A DNA stretch of 62,303 nt, from assembly GCA_009785215.1 (NCBI GenBank), contig WQWU01000005.1:1-62303 (forward strand). The letters run 5' to 3'. The translations under genes and the position numbers were made by a program. Positions 1-7,934 of the stretch are shown piece by piece. Below the pieces are notes generated by a model. That model was not told where the DNA came from, did no database searches, and saw nothing but the letters and a program-made list of their open reading frames with translations. The stretch comes from Treponema sp. Lineage in GTDB: Bacteria; Spirochaetota; Spirochaetia; Treponematales; Breznakiellaceae. Positions within the stretch are counted from its first letter, which is position 1. The number at the start of each line of letters is the position of its first letter.

Positions 1-873
1 GAACTTGGAAGAATTTTATCTGACTTGTCAAAAACTCTTGTTGCAGCTAACAGGATTCGTGAAGTTCTGGCAGAAGAACCTGAAATAGAAAGCGATGATG
101 CACTCTACCCGGAAATTAAAGGAGATATTTGTTTTGATAATGTAAGTTTCTCGTACGGAGATAATCATATATTACGCAACATTTCTTTTACTTTAAAACC
201 CGGCGAAACAATGGCAATCCTTGGAGCGACAGGTTCAGGAAAATCATCGCTTGTTCATCTGTTAAGCCGCCTTTACGATTTAAATGAAGAACAGGGTATT
301 ATTACAATTGACGGAATTGATATTCGTAAGATTGCAAGACCTCATCTGCGGCGCCATATTGGTTTATGTCTTCAGGAACCGTTTTTATTTTCCAAGACGA
401 TACGCGAAAACATTACAGCAGCACACGAAAATATGGAAATGACAGAAGTACAAAGCGCCACAGAAGTAGCAATGGTACATGATACAATCGTAAATTTTTC
501 TGAAGGTTACGAAACAATCATCGGAGAACGAGGCGTTACATTATCGGGCGGTCAGAAGCAAAGGGTATCGATAGCAAGAATGCTTGCAGGCAAATCTCCT
601 GTAATGATTTTTGATGACAGCCTTTCTGCAGTAGATACAGAAACTGACGCTAAGATCCGCTCTGCATTAAAACATCGTGTTAAAGATGCATCTGTTATTA
701 TAATTTCGCATAGAATATCGACACTTATGCAGGCAGATAAAATTCTTGTTTTAAAAAACGGCACGGTAGAAGCGCTTGGCTCTCATAAAGAGCTTATGGA
801 ACAAAAAGGAACCTATCGGCGTATATTTGATATGCAAGCCGAAGGTTTCGATGGCATTGATTTTAAGGAGTAA
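1..873 (+). CDS. ABC exporter half-transporter, ATP-binding end (5' partial)
   Basis: The reading frame is open from base 1, so this is the C-terminal part of a gene that begins outside the window. What remains is a complete nucleotide-binding domain: Walker A GATGSGKSS, Q-loop LQEP, signature LSGGQ, Walker B ending in MIFDDS, D-loop SAVD and H-loop SHR. The residue after the Walker B Asp is Asp, not the catalytic Glu. That marks this subunit as the degenerate-site partner of a heterodimeric exporter of the TM287/288 or BmrCD kind. Its stop lies 3 bases before the next gene, which encodes the partner. The membrane domain is outside the window. The substrate is unknown; drugs, lipids or peptides are all possible. 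Confidence 0.93.
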   Translation, partial: ELGRILSDLSKTLVAANRIREVLAEEPEIESDDALYPEIKGDICFDNVSFSYGDNHILRNISFTLKPGETMAILGATGSGKSSLVHLLSRLYDLNEEQGIITIDGIDIRKIARPHLRRHIGLCLQEPFLFSKTIRENITAAHENMEMTEVQSATEVAMVHDTIVNFSEGYETIIGERGVTLSGGQKQRVSIARMLAGKSPVMIFDDSLSAVDTETDAKIRSALKHRVKDASVIIISHRISTLMQADKILVLKNGTVEALGSHKELMEQKGTYRRIFDMQAEGFDGIDFKE

Positions 874-876
874 TAA

Positions 877-2709
877 ATGTCTGATTATGAAGATATAGAA
901 TATAATAAACCATTATCAATTTCTGTTTGGAAAAAAATGGTTCCGTTTATTGTTACAGAAAAAAAGAATCTTATTACCTGCGTAATATTAATGTTTCTTG
1001 TCGCAATCATCGATATCGCTTTCCCGTTAATACTTGGATATGCAATAAAAAATAATATCGAGCCCCGTACTGTGGATGGGATTTGGGGTTTACTGATATT
1101 ATCCGGAGTCCTTGTAATATTTCAGGCTATGACAGTTTTTATTTTTATTTCGATCGGAGTAAAAGCAGACTGCGGAATATGCCGTTCACTAAGAAACTCG
1201 GTTTTTACGCACTTGCAAAAGTTAGGTCTTTCCTACTTTAACAAAAATCCTGTTGGGTATTTAATGGCACGCACCAATTCTGACACAAGCCGAATAGGAG
1301 ATATTGTCGCATGGGGGCTTATCGATTTTACATGGTCAATTTTTTATTGCACAGGCGCTGTTATCGCCATGTTTATCATTCACTGGAAAATGGCAGCGAT
1401 AACCTGCACAGTAGTTCCAATAATGGGTTTAATAACATGGCTTTTTCAGAAACGAATTCTTACAGCTAACAGGATTATCCGTAAATTAAACTCAAAAATG
1501 ACGGGAGCCATGAACGAAGGCATAACGGGAGCAAAAACAGTAAAAGTAATTGTTTCGGAAAATCAAAGTTTAAATGAATTTTCTGCAATTACTTCTGAAT
1601 ACAGGACTCATGCAACTTCTCTTGCACGAGTACGTTCTACTTTTGTACCTCTTACTCTCTTTGTCAGTTCATTAGCAGCAGCAGCAGTTTTAAGTTACGG
1701 CGGTTACGAGATTATTTTCCTTGGAGCGCAGCTTTCTGTTCTTGCTGTCTTTTTACAGTATGCAGGCGGCTTTTGGTGGCCGATTCAAAACATTGCACGT
1801 ATTTTAACAGATATTGTTTCGACACAGGCAAACGTAGAAAGGGTTAACAGCCTGCTTGAACAAAACCCTGCTATAACTGACAAACCAGAAGTAATCGAAA
1901 AATACGGCGATGCTTTTTCGCCGAAAAAAGAAAACTGGGAGCCAATCTACGGCGATGTAGAATTCCGTAATGTGACGTTTAATTATCCCGGGTACAATAA
2001 AAAAATACTTGAGAATTTTAATCTTTTTATTCCAACAGGAACATACGCTGCAATTGTCGGCGAGACAGGAGCTGGAAAATCTACGCTTGTAAATCTTGTG
2101 TGCCGTTTCTACGAACCGACAGAAGGAGAAATTTTAATTGACGGAACAGATTACCGCGAAAGAAGCCAGCATTGGCTGCACAGCGCATTCGGTTATGTTT
2201 TGCAAAGTCCTCATCTTTTTTCAGGAACAATTCGGGAAAATATCCGTTACGGCAAACTTGATGCCACAGATGAAGAAGTAGAAAAAGCGGCGGAAATTGT
2301 TCATGCAGATAAAATTATCGCCAAGATGGAGAATGGATACGAGACCGAAGTAGGCGAAGGCGGCGACAAGCTTTCGACAGGGGAAAAACAGTTAATCTCG
2401 TTTGCTCGTGCAGTACTTGCAGATCCCCGCATTTTTATTTTAGACGAAGCGACAAGTTCTATCGATACAGAAATGGAAATGATGCTGCAGGAAGCAATTC
2501 ATACGCTTCTTAAAGGACGCACAAGTTTTGTAATTGCGCACAGGCTTTCTACGATTAGGGGAGCGGATATTATTCTTGTTGTAGACGAAGGGAAAATTAT
2601 CGAAAGCGGAACGCATAAAGAATTAATGATGAACAAGAAGCATTATTACAAACTTTATACAAGGCAATTTGAAGCAGAAGTAGAAGAAAAGGTTTTGAAT
2701 GAAATGTAG
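877..2709 (+). CDS. ABC exporter half-transporter, full length (TMD-NBD)
   Basis: The 610-residue protein has about six membrane helices in residues 30-320 and an ATPase domain from about 370. Visible motifs are Walker A GETGAGKST, Q-loop LQSP, Walker B FILDEA with the catalytic Glu, D-loop SSID and H-loop AHR. The signature is LSTGE instead of LSGGQ. The degenerate signature here and the Asp-for-Glu change in the upstream subunit fall in the same composite ATP site, as expected for an asymmetric heterodimer with one catalytic site. The gene follows its partner by 3 bases and is surely co-translated. Likely role: ATP-driven export across the inner membrane, substrate unknown. Confidence 0.95.
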   Translation: MSDYEDIEYNKPLSISVWKKMVPFIVTEKKNLITCVILMFLVAIIDIAFPLILGYAIKNNIEPRTVDGIWGLLILSGVLVIFQAMTVFIFISIGVKADCGICRSLRNSVFTHLQKLGLSYFNKNPVGYLMARTNSDTSRIGDIVAWGLIDFTWSIFYCTGAVIAMFIIHWKMAAITCTVVPIMGLITWLFQKRILTANRIIRKLNSKMTGAMNEGITGAKTVKVIVSENQSLNEFSAITSEYRTHATSLARVRSTFVPLTLFVSSLAAAAVLSYGGYEIIFLGAQLSVLAVFLQYAGGFWWPIQNIARILTDIVSTQANVERVNSLLEQNPAITDKPEVIEKYGDAFSPKKENWEPIYGDVEFRNVTFNYPGYNKKILENFNLFIPTGTYAAIVGETGAGKSTLVNLVCRFYEPTEGEILIDGTDYRERSQHWLHSAFGYVLQSPHLFSGTIRENIRYGKLDATDEEVEKAAEIVHADKIIAKMENGYETEVGEGGDKLSTGEKQLISFARAVLADPRIFILDEATSSIDTEMEMMLQEAIHTLLKGRTSFVIAHRLSTIRGADIILVVDEGKIIESGTHKELMMNKKHYYKLYTRQFEAEVEEKVLNEM

Positions 2710-2805
2710 AATCTCTCGCTGAGACGCTGAGACGCAGAGTCCGCAGAGTTGTTGTTCGAAATGTTTTCCTAGAAAGCAAACCAGACAACAGCTCTGCGAT
2801 CTTCG
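2710..2805. repeat. GCAGAG-rich intergenic repeat, copy 1
   Basis: The gap between the ABC exporter and citrate synthase holds a run of related words (GAGACGCTGAGACGCAGAG and similar). It is followed about 40 bases later by a partly complementary arm, AGCTCTGCGATCTTCGTG. Similar sequence occurs near 5827, 49757 and 56641. It contains no plausible gene. It could fold into an imperfect hairpin and might act as a terminator between these convergent genes. Confidence 0.6.
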
Positions 2806-2809
2806 TGTA

Positions 2810-4168
2810 TTAACTGCGATTGCTCATTGGAACATATTCTTGCTGTTTTGTTACAGACTTGTAAGCAGGGCGGATAATCTTTCCGTTATTTACAAGTTCT
2901 TCGAGCCTGTGTGCACTCCAGCCTGCTACACGGGCTATTGCAAACAGCGGTGTAAAAAGTTCAGGCGGCAAATCCAGCATGCTGTAAACAAAACCCGAAT
3001 AAAAATCGATGTTTGCGCTTACACCTTTGTAGATCTTGCGAACCTTGCCGATAATTTCTGGTGCAAGTGTTTCAACCTTGGAATAAAGCATGTATTCTTT
3101 TTCCCTGCCTTTTTCCTTTGCAAGCTGTTCAACAAACTGGCGGAAAATGAGCGCACGGGGATCAGAAAGCGAGTAAACGGCATGACCCATTCCGTAGATT
3201 AAACCGGATTTATCAAAACCTGCTTTGTTAAGAAGTTTTTCCAGATAAGCGTTAATTTCGTTATCATCGCTCCAGTTGGAAATATTATTCATCATGTCGC
3301 GGAACATCTGCACAACTTTAATGTTTGCTCCGCCGTGTCTTGGCCCTTTAAGCGATGCAAGGGATGCAACTACTGCAGAGTATGTGTCGGTATGCGAAGA
3401 TGTAACAACATGATTTGTAAAGGTCGAGTTGTTACCGCCGCCATGCTCGGCATGAAGGACAAGAGCAAGATCCAAAATACGCGCTTCAAAATCGGTATAT
3501 TTTGAATCAGGGCGTAACATATGAAGGATATTTTCCGCAATTGATTTTCCCTTCTGGGGCGGATGAATCATAAGGCTCTTGTTTTCGTGGAAGTGAGCAA
3601 ATGACTGATACCCGTAAACCGCAAGCAGCGGAAACTGTGCTATCAGATTGATGGACTGGCGCAGAACATTCTGAATAGAAATATCGTCCGCATTTTCGTC
3701 AAAAGCATAAAGAGTTAATACGCCTTTGGAGAGCGAGTTCATCATGTCTTTGCTTGGAGCGCTCATGATTGTATCGCGTACAAAGTTTTCGGGAAGAACA
3801 GTGTGAGCCTCGAGCATTTCTGCAAACTCGGCATACTCGGCTTTACTGGGCAAGTGGCCGAACAACAGAAGAAAGCATGATTCTTCAAAACCAAAGCGCT
3901 TTTCGTTTAAAAAGCCCTCAACGAGTTTTTCGATATTTATGCCGCGATAAAAGAGCTTGCCTTCGCATGGCACTAGATCGCCTTCCTGCATTACATAAGA
4001 AATAATCTCGGAAATTTCTGTAAGACCTACCAGCACACCTTTTCCGCTGATATCCCTTAAGCCGCGTTTTACTTCATACTTTAGATAGAGTTCATTGTCT
4101 ATCATTCCATTGTCAAGCATGAGTTTCGAGTACTTTTCGATAAATTTGTTTTTTTGTTCGTTATTCAT
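2810..4168 (-). CDS. Citrate synthase
   Basis: This 452-residue protein belongs to the citrate synthase (Si-type) family and condenses acetyl-CoA with oxaloacetate in the cytoplasm. Family landmarks are HAEHGGG at 239-245, LKGPRHGGAN at 273-282, GMGHAVY at 326-332 with active His329, and Asp388 in NIDFYSG. The GHAVY form and the length of about 450 residues match the longer anaerobe-type enzymes, not the roughly 430-residue E. coli GltA. Aconitase and isocitrate dehydrogenase are not in the window, so a glutamate-biosynthetic role is only an inference. The ATG sits 6 bases after a TAGAAT box with TTGACC at 17 bp spacing, and no Shine-Dalgarno site is present. The mRNA is probably leaderless. 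Confidence 0.95.
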   Translation of the reverse strand: MNNEQKNKFIEKYSKLMLDNGMIDNELYLKYEVKRGLRDISGKGVLVGLTEISEIISYVMQEGDLVPCEGKLFYRGINIEKLVEGFLNEKRFGFEESCFLLLFGHLPSKAEYAEFAEMLEAHTVLPENFVRDTIMSAPSKDMMNSLSKGVLTLYAFDENADDISIQNVLRQSINLIAQFPLLAVYGYQSFAHFHENKSLMIHPPQKGKSIAENILHMLRPDSKYTDFEARILDLALVLHAEHGGGNNSTFTNHVVTSSHTDTYSAVVASLASLKGPRHGGANIKVVQMFRDMMNNISNWSDDNEINAYLEKLLNKAGFDKSGLIYGMGHAVYSLSDPRALIFRQFVEQLAKEKGREKEYMLYSKVETLAPEIIGKVRKIYKGVSANIDFYSGFVYSMLDLPPELFTPLFAIARVAGWSAHRLEELVNNGKIIRPAYKSVTKQQEYVPMSNRS

Positions 4169-4174
4169 GCAGAA

Positions 4175-4203
4175 ATTCTAGCATAAATTGATTAATTGGT
4201 CAA
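4175..4203 (-). promoter_or_regulatory. Promoter of citrate synthase (leaderless type)
   Basis: Read on the minus strand: TTGACC (4198-4203), 17 bp spacer, TAGAAT (4175-4180), then 6 bases to the ATG at 4168. The expected transcription start falls on or next to the start codon. Confidence 0.7.
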
Positions 4204-4221
4204 AGGTGTCAAGAGTGGCAA

Positions 4222-4704
4222 TCAGCCGGTTTTTACATTATTTATATCTTCGGAAGAGATGCTCAGTCTGCCATCGGCCTTCCTGGAAGCAACCTTCCTG
4301 AAGTACTCAAAGTATTTTTTGTCCATTAATGCAATGTGTGACAAAACCCAGTCTTTTAAAAACCTTGTAAAAGTTGAAAGAGTAAGCCGTTTTCCAGCCT
4401 CGTAGTCTTTGATATTTTCGACTACGGCAAGAATGAAAGTTTCGTGTTCTTTTTTGTGCTCGGCATAACCTTCGAACTTGGTCGCAATCATTAATTTTTC
4501 TTCGGTGGCAAAGTGGGTTTTTACATAAGCGACCGCATCGTTAATAACCCTGTTAAAATAATTATGTTCCTGCAGATCATTCCCTGTGACATGGTTAAAC
4601 ATTTCGTTTACCAGGGCTACTAATTCTTTATGCTGGTCATCTATCAATTTAATCCCGCTGGAAAACTTTTCTGACCATGTAATTAATTCATTGTTTACTG
4701 CCAT
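4222..4704 (-). CDS. Bacteriohemerythrin
   Basis: This 160-residue four-helix protein retains all seven hemerythrin iron ligands: His25 (DDQHKEL), His64 and Glu68 (HFATEE), His83 and His87 (HKKEH), His123 and Asp128 (HIALMD). It should bind O2 at a non-haem di-iron site. In anaerobes and motile bacteria such proteins are thought to sense, store or scavenge oxygen. It is a stand-alone domain with no attached methyl-accepting or cyclase module. A GAGG Shine-Dalgarno site precedes the ATG. It lies upstream of citrate synthase in the same direction but has its own promoter. Confidence 0.95.
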   Translation of the reverse strand: MAVNNELITWSEKFSSGIKLIDDQHKELVALVNEMFNHVTGNDLQEHNYFNRVINDAVAYVKTHFATEEKLMIATKFEGYAEHKKEHETFILAVVENIKDYEAGKRLTLSTFTRFLKDWVLSHIALMDKKYFEYFRKVASRKADGRLSISSEDINNVKTG

Positions 4705-4728
4705 AAAACCCTCACTATATTGTACCAG

Positions 4729-4757
4729 ATTATACCAAAATATAAATTTTTAAACAA
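4729..4757 (-). promoter_or_regulatory. Promoter of the hemerythrin gene
   Basis: Minus-strand TTGTTT (4752-4757), 17 bp spacer, TATAAT (4729-4734). This leaves a short leader that includes the GAGG ribosome-binding site. It is nearly back-to-back with the aroF promoter. Confidence 0.6.
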
Positions 4758-4759
4758 GA

Positions 4760-4788
4760 TTGAATAATTATTAAAAAATCGATACAAT
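4760..4788 (+). promoter_or_regulatory. Promoter of aroF
   Basis: TTGAAT (4760-4765), 17 bp spacer, TACAAT (4783-4788), followed by a leader with AGGAG six bases before the ATG at 4809. Confidence 0.6.
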
Positions 4789-4808
4789 TTCTTCCATAGG
4801 AGCTGAAA

Positions 4809-5822
4809 ATGGTCTTTATTTTAAAGCCCAATGTACCAAAGGAAAAGATAGACAAGTTCATTACTGAATGGGAACAAAAAGGTTTTTCTACCATATACAG
4901 TGTGGGAACTGAGCATACTGCTATCTGTTTAATTGGAAACACTATTGCTGTAGATCTGGATCATGTTGTTCAAACGAATGATATAATAGATTTTGGAAAA
5001 CGTATTACCGAACAATTCAAAGCTGTAAACCGCACTGTTCACGAAGATGATACAATTGTAAAAGTTGGGGATGTGTCCATAGGCGAAGGTTTTTTTCCGG
5101 TAATTGCAGGGCCTTGTTCGGTCGAAACCCATGAACAAGTTTTGGAAATTGCCCGCAGCGTGAAACAAAGCGGAGCAAAGATTCTCCGCGGAGGAGCGTT
5201 TAAACCCAGATCTTCGCCTTATGCATTTCAGGGCAAGCAGGTTGAGGGGCTGGACATGCTGCGTCTTGCAAAAAAAGAAACCGGACTTCCGATTGTTTCG
5301 GAAATTATGAATCAGACTCAGGTTGATTTATTCGATGATGTTGATATGGTACAAATCGGCGCAAGGAATATGCAAAACTATGATTTATTAAAAGTTGTAG
5401 GCAAGTTAAAAAAACCTGTTCTTTTAAAACGCGGTCTTGCCAACACAATAGAAGAATTATTAATGAGCGCTGAATATATCGTGTCATCAGGGAATAATAA
5501 TGTTATTTTATGCGAACGCGGCATCCGCACATTCGAAACATATACACGTAATACGCTGGATTTATCAGCTATCGCTGTAATTAAGCAAAAATCGCATCTG
5601 CCTGTTATTGTTGATCCAAGTCATGCTGCCGGTATCAGAAGTCTTGTTCCGCCGCTTGCAAAAGCTGCATTGGCTGTCGGCGCAGACGGTCTTATGATAG
5701 AAGCGCATAACAATCCCGCAAAAGCATTGTGCGACGGTGCTCAATCGTTGGATCTGGAACAGTTCGGCGAACTAATGAGCGAATTAAAAGTGCGTGCGGA
5801 GATAGAGAAGAAAATATTCTGA
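4809..5822 (+). CDS. aroF: 3-deoxy-7-phosphoheptulonate synthase (DAHP synthase, type I-beta)
   Basis: The protein catalyses the first step of the shikimate pathway, joining phosphoenolpyruvate and erythrose 4-phosphate. The 337 residues comprise an N-terminal ferredoxin-like regulatory domain (about 1-75) and a TIM barrel. The barrel carries AGPCSVET (metal-ligand Cys103), KPRSSPYAFQG at 132-142 and a late DPSHAAG. This two-domain form is the Thermotoga/Bacillus-type enzyme, in which the N-terminal domain usually senses an aromatic amino acid. An AGGAG site supports the start. trpE follows after 51 bases in the same direction, consistent with supply of chorismate for anthranilate. Confidence 0.96.
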   Translation: MVFILKPNVPKEKIDKFITEWEQKGFSTIYSVGTEHTAICLIGNTIAVDLDHVVQTNDIIDFGKRITEQFKAVNRTVHEDDTIVKVGDVSIGEGFFPVIAGPCSVETHEQVLEIARSVKQSGAKILRGGAFKPRSSPYAFQGKQVEGLDMLRLAKKETGLPIVSEIMNQTQVDLFDDVDMVQIGARNMQNYDLLKVVGKLKKPVLLKRGLANTIEELLMSAEYIVSSGNNNVILCERGIRTFETYTRNTLDLSAIAVIKQKSHLPVIVDPSHAAGIRSLVPPLAKAALAVGADGLMIEAHNNPAKALCDGAQSLDLEQFGELMSELKVRAEIEKKIF

Positions 5823-5826
5823 TTTA

Positions 5827-5858
5827 TTTCTCGCAGAGACGCATAGAGCGCAGAGAAG
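5827..5858. repeat. GCAGAG-rich intergenic repeat, copy 2 (single arm)
   Basis: The aroF-trpE gap contains TCGCAGAGACGCATAGAG and flanking bases. This matches one arm of the repeat family found near 2710, 49757 and 56641. It ends just before the trpE ribosome-binding site. Confidence 0.55.
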
Positions 5859-5873
5859 AAAAAGGGAGAAAAT

Positions 5874-7421
5874 ATGTATAAACCAGCATTGGAAGATATA
5901 AAGCAGATTGTTAAGAGCGGGCAATATGATTTGATTCCGTTAAGTACAGAAATGTACTCGGATATGGTTACGCCGATTGATGTGTTTAAAAAATTAAAAA
6001 AAATCAGCAAACATTGTTTTATTCTGGAAAGCGCAAACTCTGTCTGCGAGGATGCAAAAACATGGGGCAGGTATACATTTTTGGGATTTAATCCTTCGCT
6101 GGAGATTACCTGTAATAACGGTATAATGACTCTTACTTCTCAGTTACCCGGCAAAGAAAATAAACTTTTTAAAACAGATAACCCCAATAAATATTTACAA
6201 GAAATACTCAATCAGAATAAAAGCGTTAAACTGGATTATCTTCCGTCTTTCACAGGAGGGCTTGTCGGATACTTTGCATATGACTACGTAAAGTACTCAG
6301 AACCCCTATTAAACCTTGATAAATCACCTGATACAGCAGAAGAAGATCAATTTAACGATGTTGATTTAATGCTTTTTGATAAAGTTATCGCTTTTGATCA
6401 TTACCGGCAAAAAATAATTTTAATAGTAAATATTAAAACAGATAATTTAAAAACTGAATATGAAAACGGAATAAAACAGCTTGAAGAATTAAAAAAAATA
6501 ATTAATAACGGTGAACATGAACAAATGCCTATTGCAAATTTAAAATCTGATTTTAAAGCATTATTTACAGAAGACGGTTATTGCCAAATGGTAAACAGGG
6601 CAAAAGATTACATAAACAATGGAGAAATATCGCAGATTGTATTGTCCAACAGATACGAAGCTGATTTTGAAGGCAGTATTTTTGACACATTCCGTGTATT
6701 GCGGACGATTAATCCATCGCCGTATATGTTTTATTTCAGCGGCGCTAATCAGGAAATTGCCGGAGCATCGCCGGAGACACTGGTAAAACTGTTTAACGGC
6801 AAATTATCAACTTTTCCGCTTGGAGGAACACGGCGGCGCGGTGCAACAAGCGAAGAAGATACCGCTTTGGAAAAAGAATTACTTGCAGATAAAAAAGAAT
6901 TATCTGAACACGATATGCTTGTAGATATTGGAAAAGAAGATTTGGGAAAGGTTAGTAAACCCGGCACAGTAAAAGTAGAAAAATATAAAACTGTTTTAAA
7001 ATTTTCGCATGTTATGCACATTGGTTCTACTGTAATTGGCGAAATACGCGAAGATAAAACAGGGCTGGATGTTATTAATGCCATTCTTCCTGCAGGCACA
7101 TTATCCGGCGCTCCGAAAAAACGGGCAATGCAGATAATAAATGAACAGGAAGTTTTTACAAGCACAGATGGTGAAGTTTCCAAAGTTCAATGCAAACGCG
7201 GTATTTACGGAGGCGCAATCGGCTACCTTGATTTTACAGGCAATATGGATACATGCATTGCAATCAGAATGGTATACAGAAAAAATAATAAAGTGTTTGT
7301 CAGAAGCGGCGCAGGTATTGTAGCGGAGAGCAAACCGGAATCGGAATATCAGGAATGTGTAAACAAATCAACTGCAGTAATGAATGCATTAAGATTATCA
7401 AACGGCGGTTTGGACAAGTAA
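5874..7421 (+). CDS. trpE: Anthranilate synthase component I
   Basis: This 515-residue chorismate-utilising enzyme makes anthranilate for tryptophan synthesis. The N-terminal half carries the LESA segment associated with tryptophan feedback binding in TrpE. The catalytic half shows GASPETLV, PLGGTRRRG, LPAGTLSGAPK and SGAGIV with a C-terminal ESKPESEYQEC. A GGGAG site lies 5-10 bases before the ATG. The glutamine amidotransferase partner (TrpG) and the rest of the trp genes are not in this window. The gene may use a distant TrpG or ammonia. PabB is a less likely alternative because of the well-formed N-terminal TrpE domain. Confidence 0.93.
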   Translation: MYKPALEDIKQIVKSGQYDLIPLSTEMYSDMVTPIDVFKKLKKISKHCFILESANSVCEDAKTWGRYTFLGFNPSLEITCNNGIMTLTSQLPGKENKLFKTDNPNKYLQEILNQNKSVKLDYLPSFTGGLVGYFAYDYVKYSEPLLNLDKSPDTAEEDQFNDVDLMLFDKVIAFDHYRQKIILIVNIKTDNLKTEYENGIKQLEELKKIINNGEHEQMPIANLKSDFKALFTEDGYCQMVNRAKDYINNGEISQIVLSNRYEADFEGSIFDTFRVLRTINPSPYMFYFSGANQEIAGASPETLVKLFNGKLSTFPLGGTRRRGATSEEDTALEKELLADKKELSEHDMLVDIGKEDLGKVSKPGTVKVEKYKTVLKFSHVMHIGSTVIGEIREDKTGLDVINAILPAGTLSGAPKKRAMQIINEQEVFTSTDGEVSKVQCKRGIYGGAIGYLDFTGNMDTCIAIRMVYRKNNKVFVRSGAGIVAESKPESEYQECVNKSTAVMNALRLSNGGLDK

Positions 7422-7429
7422 TTCATGAG

Positions 7430-7921
7430 ATGGCGGAGCTGCCAGCAAGCGCTCTTACATTCTCGCCAGCTTTGCTGGATTACTGTAAAACTAACGCTTG
7501 CGGAAATTATAATAAATCTTGGACATGTCCGCCTGCATGCGGCAGTATAGAAGAACAAAAACAAAAAATACTGTCGTATGATAAACTTTTAGTTTTTACA
7601 ACAAAACATAATCTGGAAGATTCTTTTGATCATAGCGGCATGTTAAAAGGAAGAGAATTTCATGCTCTTGTTACTGAAGAAATAAAAAAGAATCTGCCGG
7701 AAACACTTGTTTACGGAGCCGGAAGATGTTCCGGATGTTTAAATAATGACAATAATTATTCCTGTTTTTATCCGGAGCCATGCCCTTTTCCGGAAAAAAG
7801 AACCGGCTCTATTGAAGCTGCAGGAATAGATGTTACAGAACTAAGCAAAGCTGCCGGAATTAATTATTTTAACGGAGTTAATACCGTAACATTCTTTACA
7901 ATAGTTCTGCAAAAAACTTGA
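7430..7921 (+). CDS. DUF2284 family cysteine-rich metal-binding protein
   Basis: The protein shows the DUF2284 cysteine layout: CKTNACGNYNKSWTCPPAC near the N-terminus, GRCSGC in the middle and CFYPEPCPFPE later. These probably bind a metal or Fe-S centre; the function of the family is unknown. The frame is open from an ATG at 7355 inside trpE. The ATG at 7430, nine bases after the trpE stop, gives 163 residues and is chosen here. The earlier start (188 residues) cannot be excluded because homologues often have a few more residues before the first Cys. It is probably co-transcribed with trpE and ends 13 bases before the convergent cyclase gene. Confidence 0.8.
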   Translation: MAELPASALTFSPALLDYCKTNACGNYNKSWTCPPACGSIEEQKQKILSYDKLLVFTTKHNLEDSFDHSGMLKGREFHALVTEEIKKNLPETLVYGAGRCSGCLNNDNNYSCFYPEPCPFPEKRTGSIEAAGIDVTELSKAAGINYFNGVNTVTFFTIVLQKT

Positions 7922-7934
7922 ATATAACCAGCAG

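Noticed and set aside
5820-5873. Tryptophan attenuator before trpE
   Set aside because: The 51-base gap contains only the GCAGAG-type repeat and the ribosome-binding site; there is no Trp-rich leader peptide or paired hairpins.
6749-7183. 144-residue minus-strand frame inside trpE
   Set aside because: It lies wholly opposite a well-conserved trpE segment, is Ser/Pro-rich and matches no family.
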